Source of the DNA: Mycobacterium sp. IS-1742
Lineage (GTDB): Bacteria > Actinomycetota > Actinomycetes > Mycobacteriales > Mycobacteriaceae
Assembly: GCF_001500125.1 (NCBI RefSeq)
Contig: NZ_LQIV01000043.1
Coordinates: 62,001 to 126,000 of the forward strand
Length of the DNA stretch: 64,000 nucleotides
Direction of reading: 5' to 3'
Shown here: positions 33,739-42,574 of the stretch, piece by piece
Position numbering within the stretch: the stretch's first letter is position 1
How the letters are laid out: each line of letters opens with the position of its first letter
Made by a program: the position numbers and the translations under genes
Notes under the pieces: model-generated
Database searches by the model: none
Seen by the model: the letters and a program-made list of their open reading frames with translations, nothing else
Told to the model about the DNA's origin: nothing

Positions 33739-34569
33739 ATGCGTCCACTCGAGGGCAAGGTCGCCTTCATCACAGGCGCGGCGCGCGGGCAGGGCCGTGC
33801 GCACGCGGTCCGGCTCGCCTCCGACGGCGCCGACATCATCGCGGTCGACATCTGCGACCAGATCGCCTCGGTGCCCTATCCCCTGGCCACCCCGGACGAC
33901 CTGGCGGCCACGGTCAAGCTCGTCGAGGACACCGGCGCCCGGATCGTGGCCTCGCCGGCCGACGTCCGGGACCGCGCCGCGCTCAAGGCCGCGCTGATCG
34001 ACGGTGTGGAGCGCCTCGGCGGCCGACTCGACGTCGTCGTCGCCAACGCCGGGATCGCGCCGATGGCCGGCGAGGACGCGTGGCAGGACGTCATCGACGT
34101 CAACCTGACCGGGGTCTTCCACACCGTCGACGTCGCGATGCGGCCGATGATCAAGGCGGGCAACGGCGGCTCGATCGTGTTGACCAGTTCGGTGGCCGGC
34201 CTCGTCGGTCTGGCATCGCCGATGGCCGGCTCGATCGGCTATGCCGCCGCCAAGCACGGCATCGTCGGCATCATGCGGGTGTACGCGAACATCCTTGCGA
34301 CACACAGCATCCGGGTGAACTCGGTCCATCCCGCGGGGGTGAACACGCCGATGATCGACAACGAGTTCACCCGCAGCTGGCTCGAGGGCCTCGCGCAGGA
34401 GACGCAGGGCAGGGGCGGCATGGCGCCCGATATGACGAACGCCCTGCCGGTCCAGGCACTCGACGCCGAGGACATCGCCGCCGCGGTCGCCTTCCTGGCG
34501 TCCGACGAGGCGCGCTACATCACCGGTGTCGCGCTCCCCGTGGACGCGGGCTTCGTCAACAAGCGCTGA
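33739..34569 (+). CDS. Mycofactocin-type short-chain dehydrogenase (Rv2750-like)
   Basis: A 276-residue Rossmann-fold oxidoreductase. The NAD-binding motif TGAARGQGRAHA, VDICDQIASVPYPLATPDDL insert, NAG (VANAGIAP), catalytic Ser/Tyr/Lys (TSSVAG ... GYAAAKHG) and long substrate loop (NTPMIDNEFTRSWLEGL) match the subfamily of mycobacterial SDRs that hold NAD tightly and are re-oxidised by mycofactocin. Substrate unknown. The upstream ABM-domain protein is a likely operon partner. Confidence 0.87.
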   Translation: MRPLEGKVAFITGAARGQGRAHAVRLASDGADIIAVDICDQIASVPYPLATPDDLAATVKLVEDTGARIVASPADVRDRAALKAALIDGVERLGGRLDVVVANAGIAPMAGEDAWQDVIDVNLTGVFHTVDVAMRPMIKAGNGGSIVLTSSVAGLVGLASPMAGSIGYAAAKHGIVGIMRVYANILATHSIRVNSVHPAGVNTPMIDNEFTRSWLEGLAQETQGRGGMAPDMTNALPVQALDAEDIAAAVAFLASDEARYITGVALPVDAGFVNKR

Positions 34570-34612
34570 CGGACCCTTGCGTTATCGCGTTACAACAACG
34601 ACGCTTGGTGTC

Positions 34613-34897
34613 ATGAAGCCGTTCATCGCCGGGGTCTTCGCGATCGCCGCATCCGTCGGGGGTCCCGCCGTCGCGTCCGCCGAGCCGGCGGGATGGGACA
34701 TCAACGCTTACGTCGTCTGCACCGAGCAGTTGAAGTACGCGTTCGTCGGCGGCGACTTCACGCCGAAGGGCCGGATGGACACCCCGGCGATGCACACCGC
34801 GTACCGCACGTGCTGCGACGTCGCAGGCGGGGCGTACGTGCCGCAGCGCGACGGGTCGGGGTTCACCTGCACGGCCCCACCCGGCCGACCGATGTGA
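34613..34897 (+). CDS. Small secreted Cys-containing protein
   Basis: A 94-residue precursor with a signal peptide (MKPFIAGVFAIAASVGGPAVASA, cleavage expected after ASA near residue 23). The mature part of about 70 residues holds four cysteines (VVCTEQ, RTCCDV, FTCTAP), which could form two disulphides. ATG 34613 starts the signal. The few in-frame residues upstream do not fit. No known domain. Similar short secreted proteins are common in mycobacteria. It follows the SDR gene by 43 bases. Confidence 0.7.
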   Translation: MKPFIAGVFAIAASVGGPAVASAEPAGWDINAYVVCTEQLKYAFVGGDFTPKGRMDTPAMHTAYRTCCDVAGGAYVPQRDGSGFTCTAPPGRPM

Positions 34898-34912
34898 GCC
34901 GACGACCGCGGC

Positions 34913-35188
34913 TCAGAGGTGATCCATCATTCGGGCGAGTTCCGAACTCTCCAGGTACACGCACCGCGAGGGATAGTAGTGCGACCGGTTGTCCGGGAGC
35001 GTGTGCGGCTGCGGCAGCGCGAACACGTGGTGGGCGGCGGCGGTGAATCGTCCGGTCGGGGCGGTCCACCAGCGCACCGACGGCTGCGCGGCGATCGGCG
35101 CGTCGACGGTGACGACCACGGCCGCGCGCCGGTGCGCGCCGGCCTTCGCGGGACGCTGCCAGACATGGATGAGTTGGTGAGCATTCAT
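34913..35188 (-). CDS. Uncharacterised 91-residue protein
   Basis: Not recognised. The frame encodes a protein with several His, Tyr, Trp and Pro residues (for example VRWWTAPTGRF, HHVFALPQPHTLPDNRSHYYPSRCVYLESSE) and no membrane span or signal. A good AGAGGA ribosome site sits six bases before ATG 35188, supporting a real gene. It converges with the secreted-protein gene and lies downstream of RNase J on the same strand, 129 bases away. Homologue searches would be needed to confirm expression. Confidence 0.45.
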   Translation of the reverse strand: MNAHQLIHVWQRPAKAGAHRRAAVVVTVDAPIAAQPSVRWWTAPTGRFTAAAHHVFALPQPHTLPDNRSHYYPSRCVYLESSELARMMDHL

Positions 35189-35317
35189 GGCGGTCCTCTC
35201 GCTCGACGCCTCGACCAGCGACGACTTATTGACGCTGTCGTCTGATCAAATCACTCGCGAGCTCGGAGAACCTCGTCCGAACGGGTGAAATTGCCGGTGA
35301 CCGGCGGAATCGAGGCG

Positions 35318-36994
35318 TCAGATCTCGATGACCGTCGGCACGATCATGGGCTGGCGGCGGTACGTCTCGCCCACCCACTTGCCGACGGTGCGTCGCACCG
35401 CCTGGGCGATCCGCGCCGGATCGGTGACCGTGTCGGCGGCCAGCCTCTCCAACTCGTCCTCGACCTTGCGCGCGGCCGGTTCGAGCGCCTTCGGATCCTC
35501 GGAGAACCCGCGCGACATCAGGTGCGCGGGTCCCGCCGGCCGGCCCGTCCCCCGGTGCACGACGACCGTGACCGCGACGAAACCCGAAGACAGAACGAGG
35601 CGTTCGCCCAGCGTGGTCTCGCCGACGTCTCCGGTGACCAGCCCGTCGACGAACATCTTCCCGACGCCGACCGCACCGGCGATGCTCGCCTTCCCGGCCA
35701 CCAGGTCGACGCTGACGCCGTTCTCCGCCAACACGATCGACTCGGGCGGGACCCCGGTGCGGGCGGCCAGCGCGGCGTTGGCGCGCAGATGCCGCCACGT
35801 GCCGTGCACCGGCATCACGTTGCGCGGTTTGACACCGTTGTAGAGGAACAACAGCTCCCCGGCGTAGGCGTGACCCGAGACATGCACGCGCGCATGAGCG
35901 TTCGTGACCACCCGGGCGCCGATCTTGGACAGCGAGTCGATGACGCCGTAGACGGCCTCCTCGTTGCCCGGGATCAGCGACGAGGACAGGATGATCAGGT
36001 CGCCTGCGGTCAGCGTGATGCTGCGGTGCTCACCGCGCGACATCCGCGACAGCGCCGACATGGGTTCGCCCTGCGTTCCGGTGGTGATCAACACGACCTT
36101 CTCCGCGGGCATCATCTCGGCGGCGCCGATGTCGAGCAGATCGCCGTCGTCCACCTTGAGGTAACCCAGCTCGCGGGCGATGCCCATGTTGCGCACCATC
36201 GACCGGCCCACGAAGGAGACCCGGCGGCCCAGCGCCACGGCCGCGTCGATGATCTGCTGCACGCGGTCGACGTTGGAGGCGAAGCACGCGACGATCACCC
36301 GGCCGTCGGCCCCCCGGATCAGCCGGTGCAGGGTGGGGCCGATCTCGCTCTCCGACGGCCCGACGCCCGGGCGGTCGGCGTTGGTCGAATCGCACAGGAA
36401 CAGGTCCACGCCGGCATCGCCGAGGCGTGACATCCCCGGCAGGTCGGTGGGCCGCCCGTCGAGCGGGAGCTGATCGAGTTTGATGTCACCGGTGTGCAGG
36501 ACGGTGCCCGCGCCGGTGTGGAGCGCGACGGCCAGGCAGCCCGGCACCGAGTGGTTGACGGCGAAGTACTGGCATTCGAAGACGCCGTGGGTGCTGCGCT
36601 GCCCTTCGGCGACCTCGACGAAATGCGGTTTGATCCGGTGTTCGCGGCACTTCTCGCGGACGAGTGCGAGGGTGAACCGCGATCCGACGACGGGGATGTC
36701 GGGGCGCAGTTTGAGCAGGAACGGCACGGCACCGATGTGGTCTTCGTGCGCATGGGTGAGCACCAGCGCCTCGACGTCGTCGAGGCGGTCCTCGATGTGG
36801 CGCAGGTCCGGCAGGATCAGGTCCACACCGGGTTCGTCGTGACCGGGGAACAGCACACCGCAGTCGATGACGAGCAGCCGGCCGAGGTGTTCGAAGACGG
36901 TCATGTTGCGACCGATCTCGCTGATCCCGCCGAGAGCCGTCACCCGCAGGCCGCCGACCGCCAGCGGGCCGGGTGCGATCAGGTCGTTGTTCAC
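35318..36994 (-). CDS. rnj: Ribonuclease J
   Basis: Metallo-beta-lactamase/beta-CASP nuclease with 5'-3' exonuclease and endonuclease activities in rRNA maturation and mRNA decay. The 558-residue protein has the zinc motif HAHEDH (81-86), the downstream histidines (FAVNHSVPG, LHTGDIKLD), beta-CASP motifs (CDSTNADRPG, VHVSGHAYAGE, PVHGTWRHL) and the C-terminal dimerisation domain. It has the same length as the M. tuberculosis enzyme. It starts with GTG 36994, four bases after dapA ends, so dapA and rnj are cotranscribed. Confidence 0.95.
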   Translation of the reverse strand: MNNDLIAPGPLAVGGLRVTALGGISEIGRNMTVFEHLGRLLVIDCGVLFPGHDEPGVDLILPDLRHIEDRLDDVEALVLTHAHEDHIGAVPFLLKLRPDIPVVGSRFTLALVREKCREHRIKPHFVEVAEGQRSTHGVFECQYFAVNHSVPGCLAVALHTGAGTVLHTGDIKLDQLPLDGRPTDLPGMSRLGDAGVDLFLCDSTNADRPGVGPSESEIGPTLHRLIRGADGRVIVACFASNVDRVQQIIDAAVALGRRVSFVGRSMVRNMGIARELGYLKVDDGDLLDIGAAEMMPAEKVVLITTGTQGEPMSALSRMSRGEHRSITLTAGDLIILSSSLIPGNEEAVYGVIDSLSKIGARVVTNAHARVHVSGHAYAGELLFLYNGVKPRNVMPVHGTWRHLRANAALAARTGVPPESIVLAENGVSVDLVAGKASIAGAVGVGKMFVDGLVTGDVGETTLGERLVLSSGFVAVTVVVHRGTGRPAGPAHLMSRGFSEDPKALEPAARKVEDELERLAADTVTDPARIAQAVRRTVGKWVGETYRRQPMIVPTVIEI

Positions 36995-36998
36995 AGCG

Positions 36999-37901
36999 TC
37001 ACCGCAGCACCGCCGCGGCGCGCATGTCCTCGGCCAGCGCGGCCAATTCGTCGACTGTGGGCGGGATCTGCGGCAGCCGCGGCTGCCCGACGTCGAAGCC
37101 CAGCAACCCGAGACCGGCCTTCGACATCGTCACGCCACCCAGACGCGCCTGCGCGTCGCTCAGCCGGCCCAGCACGACGCTGATCTTGCGGGCGGTGGCC
37201 ACGTCTCCGGAGTTGAACGCGGACAGCATCTCTCGCAGCTGACCGGCCGCGAAGTGGCCCCACACGCTGATGAACCCGACGGCGCCCATGGCCAGCCACG
37301 GCAGGTTCAGCGCGTCGTCGCCGCTGTAGTACGCCAGACCGGTCTCGGCGATGATCTGCGCGCCGCCGTGCAGGTCGCCCTTCGCGTCCTTGATCGCCAC
37401 GATGTTCGGGTGCTCGGCGAGCGTCCGGATGGTGTCCCAGGCGATCGGGACGACCGAGCGCGGCGGGATGTCGTACAGCACGACGGGCCTGTCGGTCGCG
37501 TCGGCGACGGCGGTGAAATGCGCCAGCAGGCCGTTCTGCGACGGGCGGGAGTAGTAGGGCGTGACCACGAGCAGGCCGTGCGCACCCTCGGCCGCGCACG
37601 CCTTGGCCAGGTGGATGCTGTGCGCGGTGTCGTAGGTGCCCGCTCCGGCGATGATGCGAGCCCGGTCGCCGACGGCCTCCAGCACGGTACGCAGCAGCGT
37701 CAGCTTCTCGTCGTCGGTGGTGGTCGGGGACTCACCGGTGGTACCGGACAGCACCAGACCGTCGCAGCCGGAATCGACGAGGTGGTTCGCCAGACGCGCG
37801 GCGGCGTCCGTGTCGAGCGAGCCGTCGGGCTTGAACGGAGTGACCATCGCGGTGAGCACGGTGCCCAACCGGGCCGTCACGTCGAATCCGCTGATACTCA
37901 C
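36999..37901 (-). CDS. dapA: 4-hydroxy-tetrahydrodipicolinate synthase DapA
   Basis: Condenses pyruvate with aspartate semialdehyde at the entry to lysine and meso-diaminopimelate synthesis for peptidoglycan. The 300-residue TIM barrel has Lys171 (VAIKDAKGD) for the Schiff base, Tyr143 (VVLYDIPPRS) and LSGTTGESPTTT. GTG 37901 (VSISGFDV) gives the same length as the M. tuberculosis protein. Upstream in-frame residues overlap thyX and lack similarity. Lies in a thyX-dapA-rnj run. The next enzyme in the window, DapB, is about 6 kb away. Confidence 0.95.
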   Translation of the reverse strand: MSISGFDVTARLGTVLTAMVTPFKPDGSLDTDAAARLANHLVDSGCDGLVLSGTTGESPTTTDDEKLTLLRTVLEAVGDRARIIAGAGTYDTAHSIHLAKACAAEGAHGLLVVTPYYSRPSQNGLLAHFTAVADATDRPVVLYDIPPRSVVPIAWDTIRTLAEHPNIVAIKDAKGDLHGGAQIIAETGLAYYSGDDALNLPWLAMGAVGFISVWGHFAAGQLREMLSAFNSGDVATARKISVVLGRLSDAQARLGGVTMSKAGLGLLGFDVGQPRLPQIPPTVDELAALAEDMRAAAVLR

Positions 37902-37926
37902 GGGTGACAAGATTACCCGCTTGACC

Positions 37927-38691
37927 TCACGCCTCGGTGACGAGCGGGGTGGTCGCCACCTCCGTGCCGTCGGACAGTGCGTAGATCTCGAAGTCGGCGA
38001 ACACCGCGGGCGCGGCGGTGACCAGTTCCCGCAGGCAGGCGATGGCCAGCCGGCGAATCTCGAGGTCGGCGTGCTCACTGGCCCGCATCGCGATGAAATG
38101 ACGCCAGGCCCGGTAGTTGCCGGTGACGACGATGCGGGTCTCGGTGGCGTTCGGCAGCACCGATCGCGCCGCCTGCCTGGCCTGCTTGCGGCGCAGCGTG
38201 GCCCGCTTCTCTCTGGGCTCGTCGCCTATGAGCTTGGCCTCCAGCTTCGCCAGCAGTTCGGTGTAGGCGGCGCGGCTCGCATCGGCCGCGGCGGTGAAGA
38301 TCTCCTCGAGTTCGGCGTCGCCCTCGATGCCGGGCGGCACCACGACCTGCGCGTCGTTCTCGGGCACGTAACGCTGCGAGAGCTGCGAGTACGAGAAGTG
38401 CCGGTGCCGGATCAGCTCGTGGGTGCAGGACCGCGAGAGCCCCGTGATGTAGAACGACACCGACGCGTGCTCGAGGACCGAGAGGTGTCCGACGTCGATG
38501 ATGTGGCGCAGGTAGGAGGCGTTGGTGGCCGTGCGGGGGTTGGGCTTGGACCAGCTCTGGTAGCAGGCGCGGCCGGCGAACTCGACCAGCGCGGAGCCCC
38601 CGTCGGCGTCGGTGTCCCACGGCACGCCGGGTGGCGCCGTGAACTCGGTCTTGGCGATCAGCTGCACGTGCAGCGGCGCGGTCTCGGCCAC
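37927..38691 (-). CDS. thyX: Flavin-dependent thymidylate synthase ThyX
   Basis: Makes dTMP from dUMP with FAD and methylene-tetrahydrofolate, regenerating tetrahydrofolate directly. The 254-residue protein contains the ThyX motif RHRx7S (Arg95-His-Arg97 to Ser105, RHRHFSYSQLS) and the C-terminal NYRAWRHFIAMR segment. Starts with GTG 38691. A classical thyA-dfrA pair lies 2 kb away, so the genome carries both thymidylate routes, as is usual in mycobacteria. Confidence 0.96.
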   Translation of the reverse strand: MAETAPLHVQLIAKTEFTAPPGVPWDTDADGGSALVEFAGRACYQSWSKPNPRTATNASYLRHIIDVGHLSVLEHASVSFYITGLSRSCTHELIRHRHFSYSQLSQRYVPENDAQVVVPPGIEGDAELEEIFTAAADASRAAYTELLAKLEAKLIGDEPREKRATLRRKQARQAARSVLPNATETRIVVTGNYRAWRHFIAMRASEHADLEIRRLAIACLRELVTAAPAVFADFEIYALSDGTEVATTPLVTEA

Positions 38692-38695
38692 GGCG

Positions 38696-39916
38696 TCACC
38701 CTAACGCGGCGGACCGGCGCAGGACCGTGGCCAGGTCGCCGCGTTCCCCGACCGTGACGTCGGACAGCCCCAGCCACTCCGCCATGGTCTTCAGCTCAGC
38801 CGTCAACGCGGTGGCCACCCGCACCGGGTCCTCCCCCGGTTCGACGAACGCGCCCACCACGTGCAGCGCGTCACGGGCCCGCTCGGCCTTGAGGTCGACA
38901 CGCCCGACCAGCCGGCCGTCGAGCAGGAACGGCCACACGTAGTAGCCGTACTGCCGCTTGGCCGCGGGCGTGTAGATCTCGATGCGGTAGTGGAAGCCGA
39001 AGAGCCGTTCGACGCGCGGCCGGAAGAAGATCAGGGGATCGAACGGACACAGCAGCGCCGTTCCCCGGTCGGCACGCGGAACGGTCCGCCCGGCACGCAG
39101 GTACGCCGGCGCCGGCCAGCCGTCGACCTCGACCGGCTCGAGCTCACCGGCGGCGACCAGACTCGCGATCGCCGGTTTGACCTGTTTGGCGGAGAGCCGG
39201 AAATAGTCGCGGATGTCGGCCTCGGTGGCCACCCCCAGCGCCCCGGCTGCGCGCAGGCACAGCTCGCGCACCGCCTCGTCGTCGTCGACCCGACGGGCCA
39301 TCACCTGCGCGGGCAGCACCCGCTCGGTCAGGTCGTAGTGTCGGGCGAAGCCGACGCGCGTCGCGGTGGTGAGCACACCCGAGGCGAACAGCGCCTCGGT
39401 CACCCACTTGGTGTCGCTGCGATCCCACCACGGCCCTTTGCGGCCGCGTTGGTCTGCGCCGAGGTATTCCTCGATCTGACCCGCGGTGGCGGGTCCGAGG
39501 GCGGTGACCGCCTCGACGACGTCCTCGACGAGCTGGGGGTTGGCCTTGACGATGTGCGTGCCCCACCGGCCGTGGGTGTACTCGCGCATCCGCCACCGCA
39601 GCAACGGCCAGTCGTCGACGGCGATGAGCGCGGCCTCGTGCGCCCAGTACTCGACCAGCAGGCGTGGCGCACGAGCCGAGTGCGACCAGGCGGCGGCGTC
39701 GAGCACCCGGCTGTCGTAGGGGCCGAGCCGGCTGAACACCGGTGCGTAGTGTGCCCGGACCGCCACCGACACCGAGTCGAGCTGCAGCACCTGGATGCGG
39801 TTGATCAGCCTGCGCAGATGCGCACGCGTGACCGGACCGCGCGGTCTGGGTTCGGTGAACCCCTGCGCGGCGACGGCGATCCGGCGGGCCTGGGCGCCGG
39901 TGAGGGAGGCAGCCAT
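38696..39916 (-). CDS. Winged-helix DNA glycosylase of the YcaQ/AlkX family
   Basis: A 406-residue HTH_42-family protein. Family members unhook DNA interstrand crosslinks and excise bulky alkylated bases. The catalytic Q-x-D motif is visible in VLQLDSVSVAVRAHYAPVFSRLG (about residues 38-60), in the form seen in E. coli YcaQ rather than the QxQ of the azinomycin-resistance enzyme. ATG 39916 (MAASLTGAQARRIAVAAQGF) is preferred to a long unsupported extension. It lies four bases upstream of thyX, so repair and dTMP supply may share a transcript. Confidence 0.82.
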   Translation of the reverse strand: MAASLTGAQARRIAVAAQGFTEPRPRGPVTRAHLRRLINRIQVLQLDSVSVAVRAHYAPVFSRLGPYDSRVLDAAAWSHSARAPRLLVEYWAHEAALIAVDDWPLLRWRMREYTHGRWGTHIVKANPQLVEDVVEAVTALGPATAGQIEEYLGADQRGRKGPWWDRSDTKWVTEALFASGVLTTATRVGFARHYDLTERVLPAQVMARRVDDDEAVRELCLRAAGALGVATEADIRDYFRLSAKQVKPAIASLVAAGELEPVEVDGWPAPAYLRAGRTVPRADRGTALLCPFDPLIFFRPRVERLFGFHYRIEIYTPAAKRQYGYYVWPFLLDGRLVGRVDLKAERARDALHVVGAFVEPGEDPVRVATALTAELKTMAEWLGLSDVTVGERGDLATVLRRSAALG

Positions 39917-39965
39917 CACCACATCGTCGCCCACCGCACCGACAGCATGTGTCGCGGAAGTGCCC

Positions 39966-40457
39966 TCAGGCGTCGGCGCGCCGGTAGCTGTGGAACCGGT
40001 AGCGCAGTCCGGTGACACTGGTCAGCCAGTCCCCCGCGGTGCCCACCCAGGCTTCCCCCAGCACGGGCGCCACCGCGTCCGCGTCCTGACGATGCAGTTC
40101 GATCTCGACCTCGGTGACCTCACACCGGGTGGCCCGCGTAAGGGCCAGCGCGTAGACGCGCTCGCCGCCGATCACCCAGGTCTCCTCGTCTCCCAGCGCG
40201 TCGTCGAGGCTCGTCACGACCTCCGCTCCCTCGGCCAGGTAGTCGGGCCGCCGGGTGAGGACGACGTTCTTGCGCCCGGGGAGCGGCCGCACCTTCGGCG
40301 GCAACGACTCCCAGGTGAGCCGGCCCATCACCACCGGGTGGCCGAGCGTGATCTCCTTGAACCGGGCCAGATCCTCGGGCAGCCGCCACGGGATCCCGCC
40401 GTCGCGTCCGATCACGCCCGAGGTCGACTGCGCCCAGATGAGTCCGACAGACCTCAT
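39966..40457 (-). CDS. dfrA: Dihydrofolate reductase
   Basis: Reduces dihydrofolate to tetrahydrofolate after the ThyA reaction and is the target of trimethoprim-type drugs. The 163-residue protein has the family start VGLIWAQSTSGVIGRDGGIPWRLPEDLARFKEIT, including the active-site acidic residue, then VVMGRLTWESLP and VIGGERVYALAL for NADPH binding. ATG 40457 overlaps the thyA stop (ATGA), giving coupled synthesis of the two enzymes of the cycle. Confidence 0.95.
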   Translation of the reverse strand: MRSVGLIWAQSTSGVIGRDGGIPWRLPEDLARFKEITLGHPVVMGRLTWESLPPKVRPLPGRKNVVLTRRPDYLAEGAEVVTSLDDALGDEETWVIGGERVYALALTRATRCEVTEVEIELHRQDADAVAPVLGEAWVGTAGDWLTSVTGLRYRFHSYRRADA

Positions 40458-41254
40458 ACCGCCACCGGCGCTTTGATCGCCGGGTGCGGGTCATAGTTTT
40501 TGACGACGATGTCCTCGTATGTGTAGTCGAAGATCGAATCACGTTGTGCGAGGACAAGTTCGGGATAAGGACGCGGTTCGCGACCGAGCTGTTCGGTCAC
40601 CTGGTCGACGTGGTTGTCGTAGATGTGACAGTCCCCGCCGGTCCACACGAACTCCCCGACGCCGAGCCCGGCCTGCGCGGCCATCATGTGCGTGAGCAGC
40701 GCATAGCTCGCGATGTTGAACGGCACGCCGAGGAACAGGTCAGCACTGCGCTGGTACAGCTGGCAGGAGAGCCGGCCCTCGGCGACATAGAACTGGAAGA
40801 AGGCATGGCACGGCGGCAGCGCCATCTGGGGGATCTCTCCCACATTCCACGCCGAGACGATGTTGCGGCGCGAGTCCGGATCGGTCCGCAGCAGGTCGAT
40901 GGCCGCACTGATCTGGTCGACGTGCCCGCCCGACGGGGTCGGCCATGACCGCCACTGCACGCCGTAGACGGGGCCGAGCTCACCGGTCTCGCTGGCCCAT
41001 TCATCCCAGATCGTGACGCCGTGCTCCTGCAGCCAGCGAACGTTGGAGTCGCCGCGCAGGAACCACAGCAGCTCGTAGACCACCGATTTGAGGTGCACCT
41101 TCTTGGTGGTGATCAGCGGGAAACCGGCGCCCAGGTCGTAGCGCATCTGGTGCCCGAACAGGCTGCGGGTGCCGGTTCCGGTGCGGTCCGATTTGGGGGT
41201 GCCGCGCTCGAACACGAGACGCAGCAGATCCTCGTAGGGCGTGGGGATCGGCAC
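40454..41254 (-). CDS. thyA: Thymidylate synthase ThyA
   Basis: Methylates dUMP to dTMP with methylene-tetrahydrofolate. The 266-residue protein contains the nucleophile Cys149 in ALPPCHAFFQFYV, SRRNIVSAWN, and the dUMP-binding CQLYQRSADLFLGVPFNIASYALL. GTG 41254 (VPIPTPYEDLLRLV) is the start that matches the family. Further upstream codons add unrelated sequence antisense to the next gene. Operon with dfrA, and divergent from the dienelactone hydrolase gene. Confidence 0.95.
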   Translation of the reverse strand: MPIPTPYEDLLRLVFERGTPKSDRTGTGTRSLFGHQMRYDLGAGFPLITTKKVHLKSVVYELLWFLRGDSNVRWLQEHGVTIWDEWASETGELGPVYGVQWRSWPTPSGGHVDQISAAIDLLRTDPDSRRNIVSAWNVGEIPQMALPPCHAFFQFYVAEGRLSCQLYQRSADLFLGVPFNIASYALLTHMMAAQAGLGVGEFVWTGGDCHIYDNHVDQVTEQLGREPRPYPELVLAQRDSIFDYTYEDIVVKNYDPHPAIKAPVAV

Positions 41255-41296
41255 GTCGGCCAGCTTACGTCCAGGGCGGCGAGTAGAACGGATGGC

Positions 41297-42037
41297 ATGC
41301 CGAGTATCACCGCGACCGTGACGACGCCGGACGGCGACTGCCCCGTGACCCTGCACACGCCGAACGGACCCGGTCCGTGGTCGGGTGTGGTGATGTATCC
41401 CGACGCCGGCGGTGTCCGTCCCACGTTCCACGAGATGGCCGACCGGCTGGCCGCATTCGGTCACGCGGTCCTGCTGCCGGACGTGTACTACCGCAGCGGC
41501 GAATGGGCGCCGTTCGACATGCGCACGGTGTTCGGCGACCAGGCCGAACGCCGACGGCTGTTCGGGATGATCGGCTCCGTCACCCCCGACAAGATGGCCA
41601 CCGACGCCACCGCGTTCTTCGACTTCCTCGCCGGGCGGCCCGAGGTGCGCGGCGACAGGTTCGGGGTGTGCGGGTACTGCATGGGCGGTCGGACGTCGCT
41701 GATCGTGGCGGGGCGGGTCCCCGAGCGAGTGGCGGCTGCCGGATCGTTCCACGGCGGGGGGCTGGTCACCGACGACGACACGAGCCCCCACCTGCTGGCC
41801 GACCGCATCACGGGCACGGTCTACGTGGCCGGCGCCGAGAACGACAACTCGTTCACCGCCGAACAGGCCGAGACGCTCGACAAGGCGCTCGCCGCGGCGG
41901 GTGTGCAGCACACGGTGGAGATCTATCCGGCCGGTCACGGTTTCGCCGTCCCGGACAACGCGCCGTACGACGAGGAGGCGGCGCAGCGGCACTGGATCGC
42001 GCTGCAGGAGTTGTTCGCCGGTTCGCTGCCGAGTTAG
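41297..42037 (+). CDS. Dienelactone-hydrolase-family protein (Rv2765-like)
   Basis: A 246-residue alpha/beta hydrolase. The nucleophile elbow is Gly-Tyr-Cys128-Met-Gly-Gly, with Cys as in dienelactone hydrolases, and the triad is completed by an Asp (GAENDNSF region) and His (YPAGHGFAV). The natural substrate in mycobacteria is unknown. ATG 41297 is chosen as the first codon giving the family start ITATVTTPDG. Its stop overlaps that of the convergent membrane-protein gene by four bases. Confidence 0.87.
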   Translation: MPSITATVTTPDGDCPVTLHTPNGPGPWSGVVMYPDAGGVRPTFHEMADRLAAFGHAVLLPDVYYRSGEWAPFDMRTVFGDQAERRRLFGMIGSVTPDKMATDATAFFDFLAGRPEVRGDRFGVCGYCMGGRTSLIVAGRVPERVAAAGSFHGGGLVTDDDTSPHLLADRITGTVYVAGAENDNSFTAEQAETLDKALAAAGVQHTVEIYPAGHGFAVPDNAPYDEEAAQRHWIALQELFAGSLPS

Positions 42038-42492
42038 GCGCGGCCGCGGCGGGTGCGCGACGTCCTGCCCAGCGCCCGCAGCAGACCGCGCGCCGCGTAC
42101 ACCCCGGCGACGATCGACAACACGATCAGCACGATGAACATCACCAGCCAGTTGCTGCGGTCGTGGTTGACGTTCCACCACACGATCGTGAACAGGACCG
42201 CGCAGATGAACACCACGATGTCGCGCCAGTTGCCCTCATAGGACATGGCCGCCATGCGCAGTTCACGGCTGCGCTCGGTCGTGGTGACGAGGTCCTCGAT
42301 GCGCTGGTCGATGCTGCGCTTGAGGCGTTCACGGAGTTCGACCTGTTCGGCCGGGAGGCGTTCGAGCAGCTCCATGTCCTTGGCGATCATGCCGCGGAAG
42401 TCGGGTCCCCGCAGGTTGCCCGCGACGACACCGAGCAGTGCACCACCGGCGACGGGGGCTGCGCCCAGGGCGATCTCGGCGATACCCGGCAT
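42034..42492 (-). CDS. Uncharacterised membrane protein with coiled-coil segment
   Basis: A 152-residue protein. A short Gly/Ala-rich hydrophobic start (about 6-25) is followed by a charged helical segment (about 35-80, with RIEDLVTTTERSREL). Two strong membrane spans (about 92-108 and 117-137) and a basic tail (RTSRTRRGRA) close the protein. No known family recognised. It lies 82 bases after the start of an SDR gene on the same strand but with no overlap, so cotranscription is uncertain. Confidence 0.65.
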   Translation of the reverse strand: MPGIAEIALGAAPVAGGALLGVVAGNLRGPDFRGMIAKDMELLERLPAEQVELRERLKRSIDQRIEDLVTTTERSRELRMAAMSYEGNWRDIVVFICAVLFTIVWWNVNHDRSNWLVMFIVLIVLSIVAGVYAARGLLRALGRTSRTRRGRA

Positions 42493-42574
42493 TCGTTCAT
42501 CCCTTCATTTCGGTCGATATGGGTCAAGACCCTTCCATCGATCGCGGCCCCGGCGGCCGCCGGGTTCCCGCACG

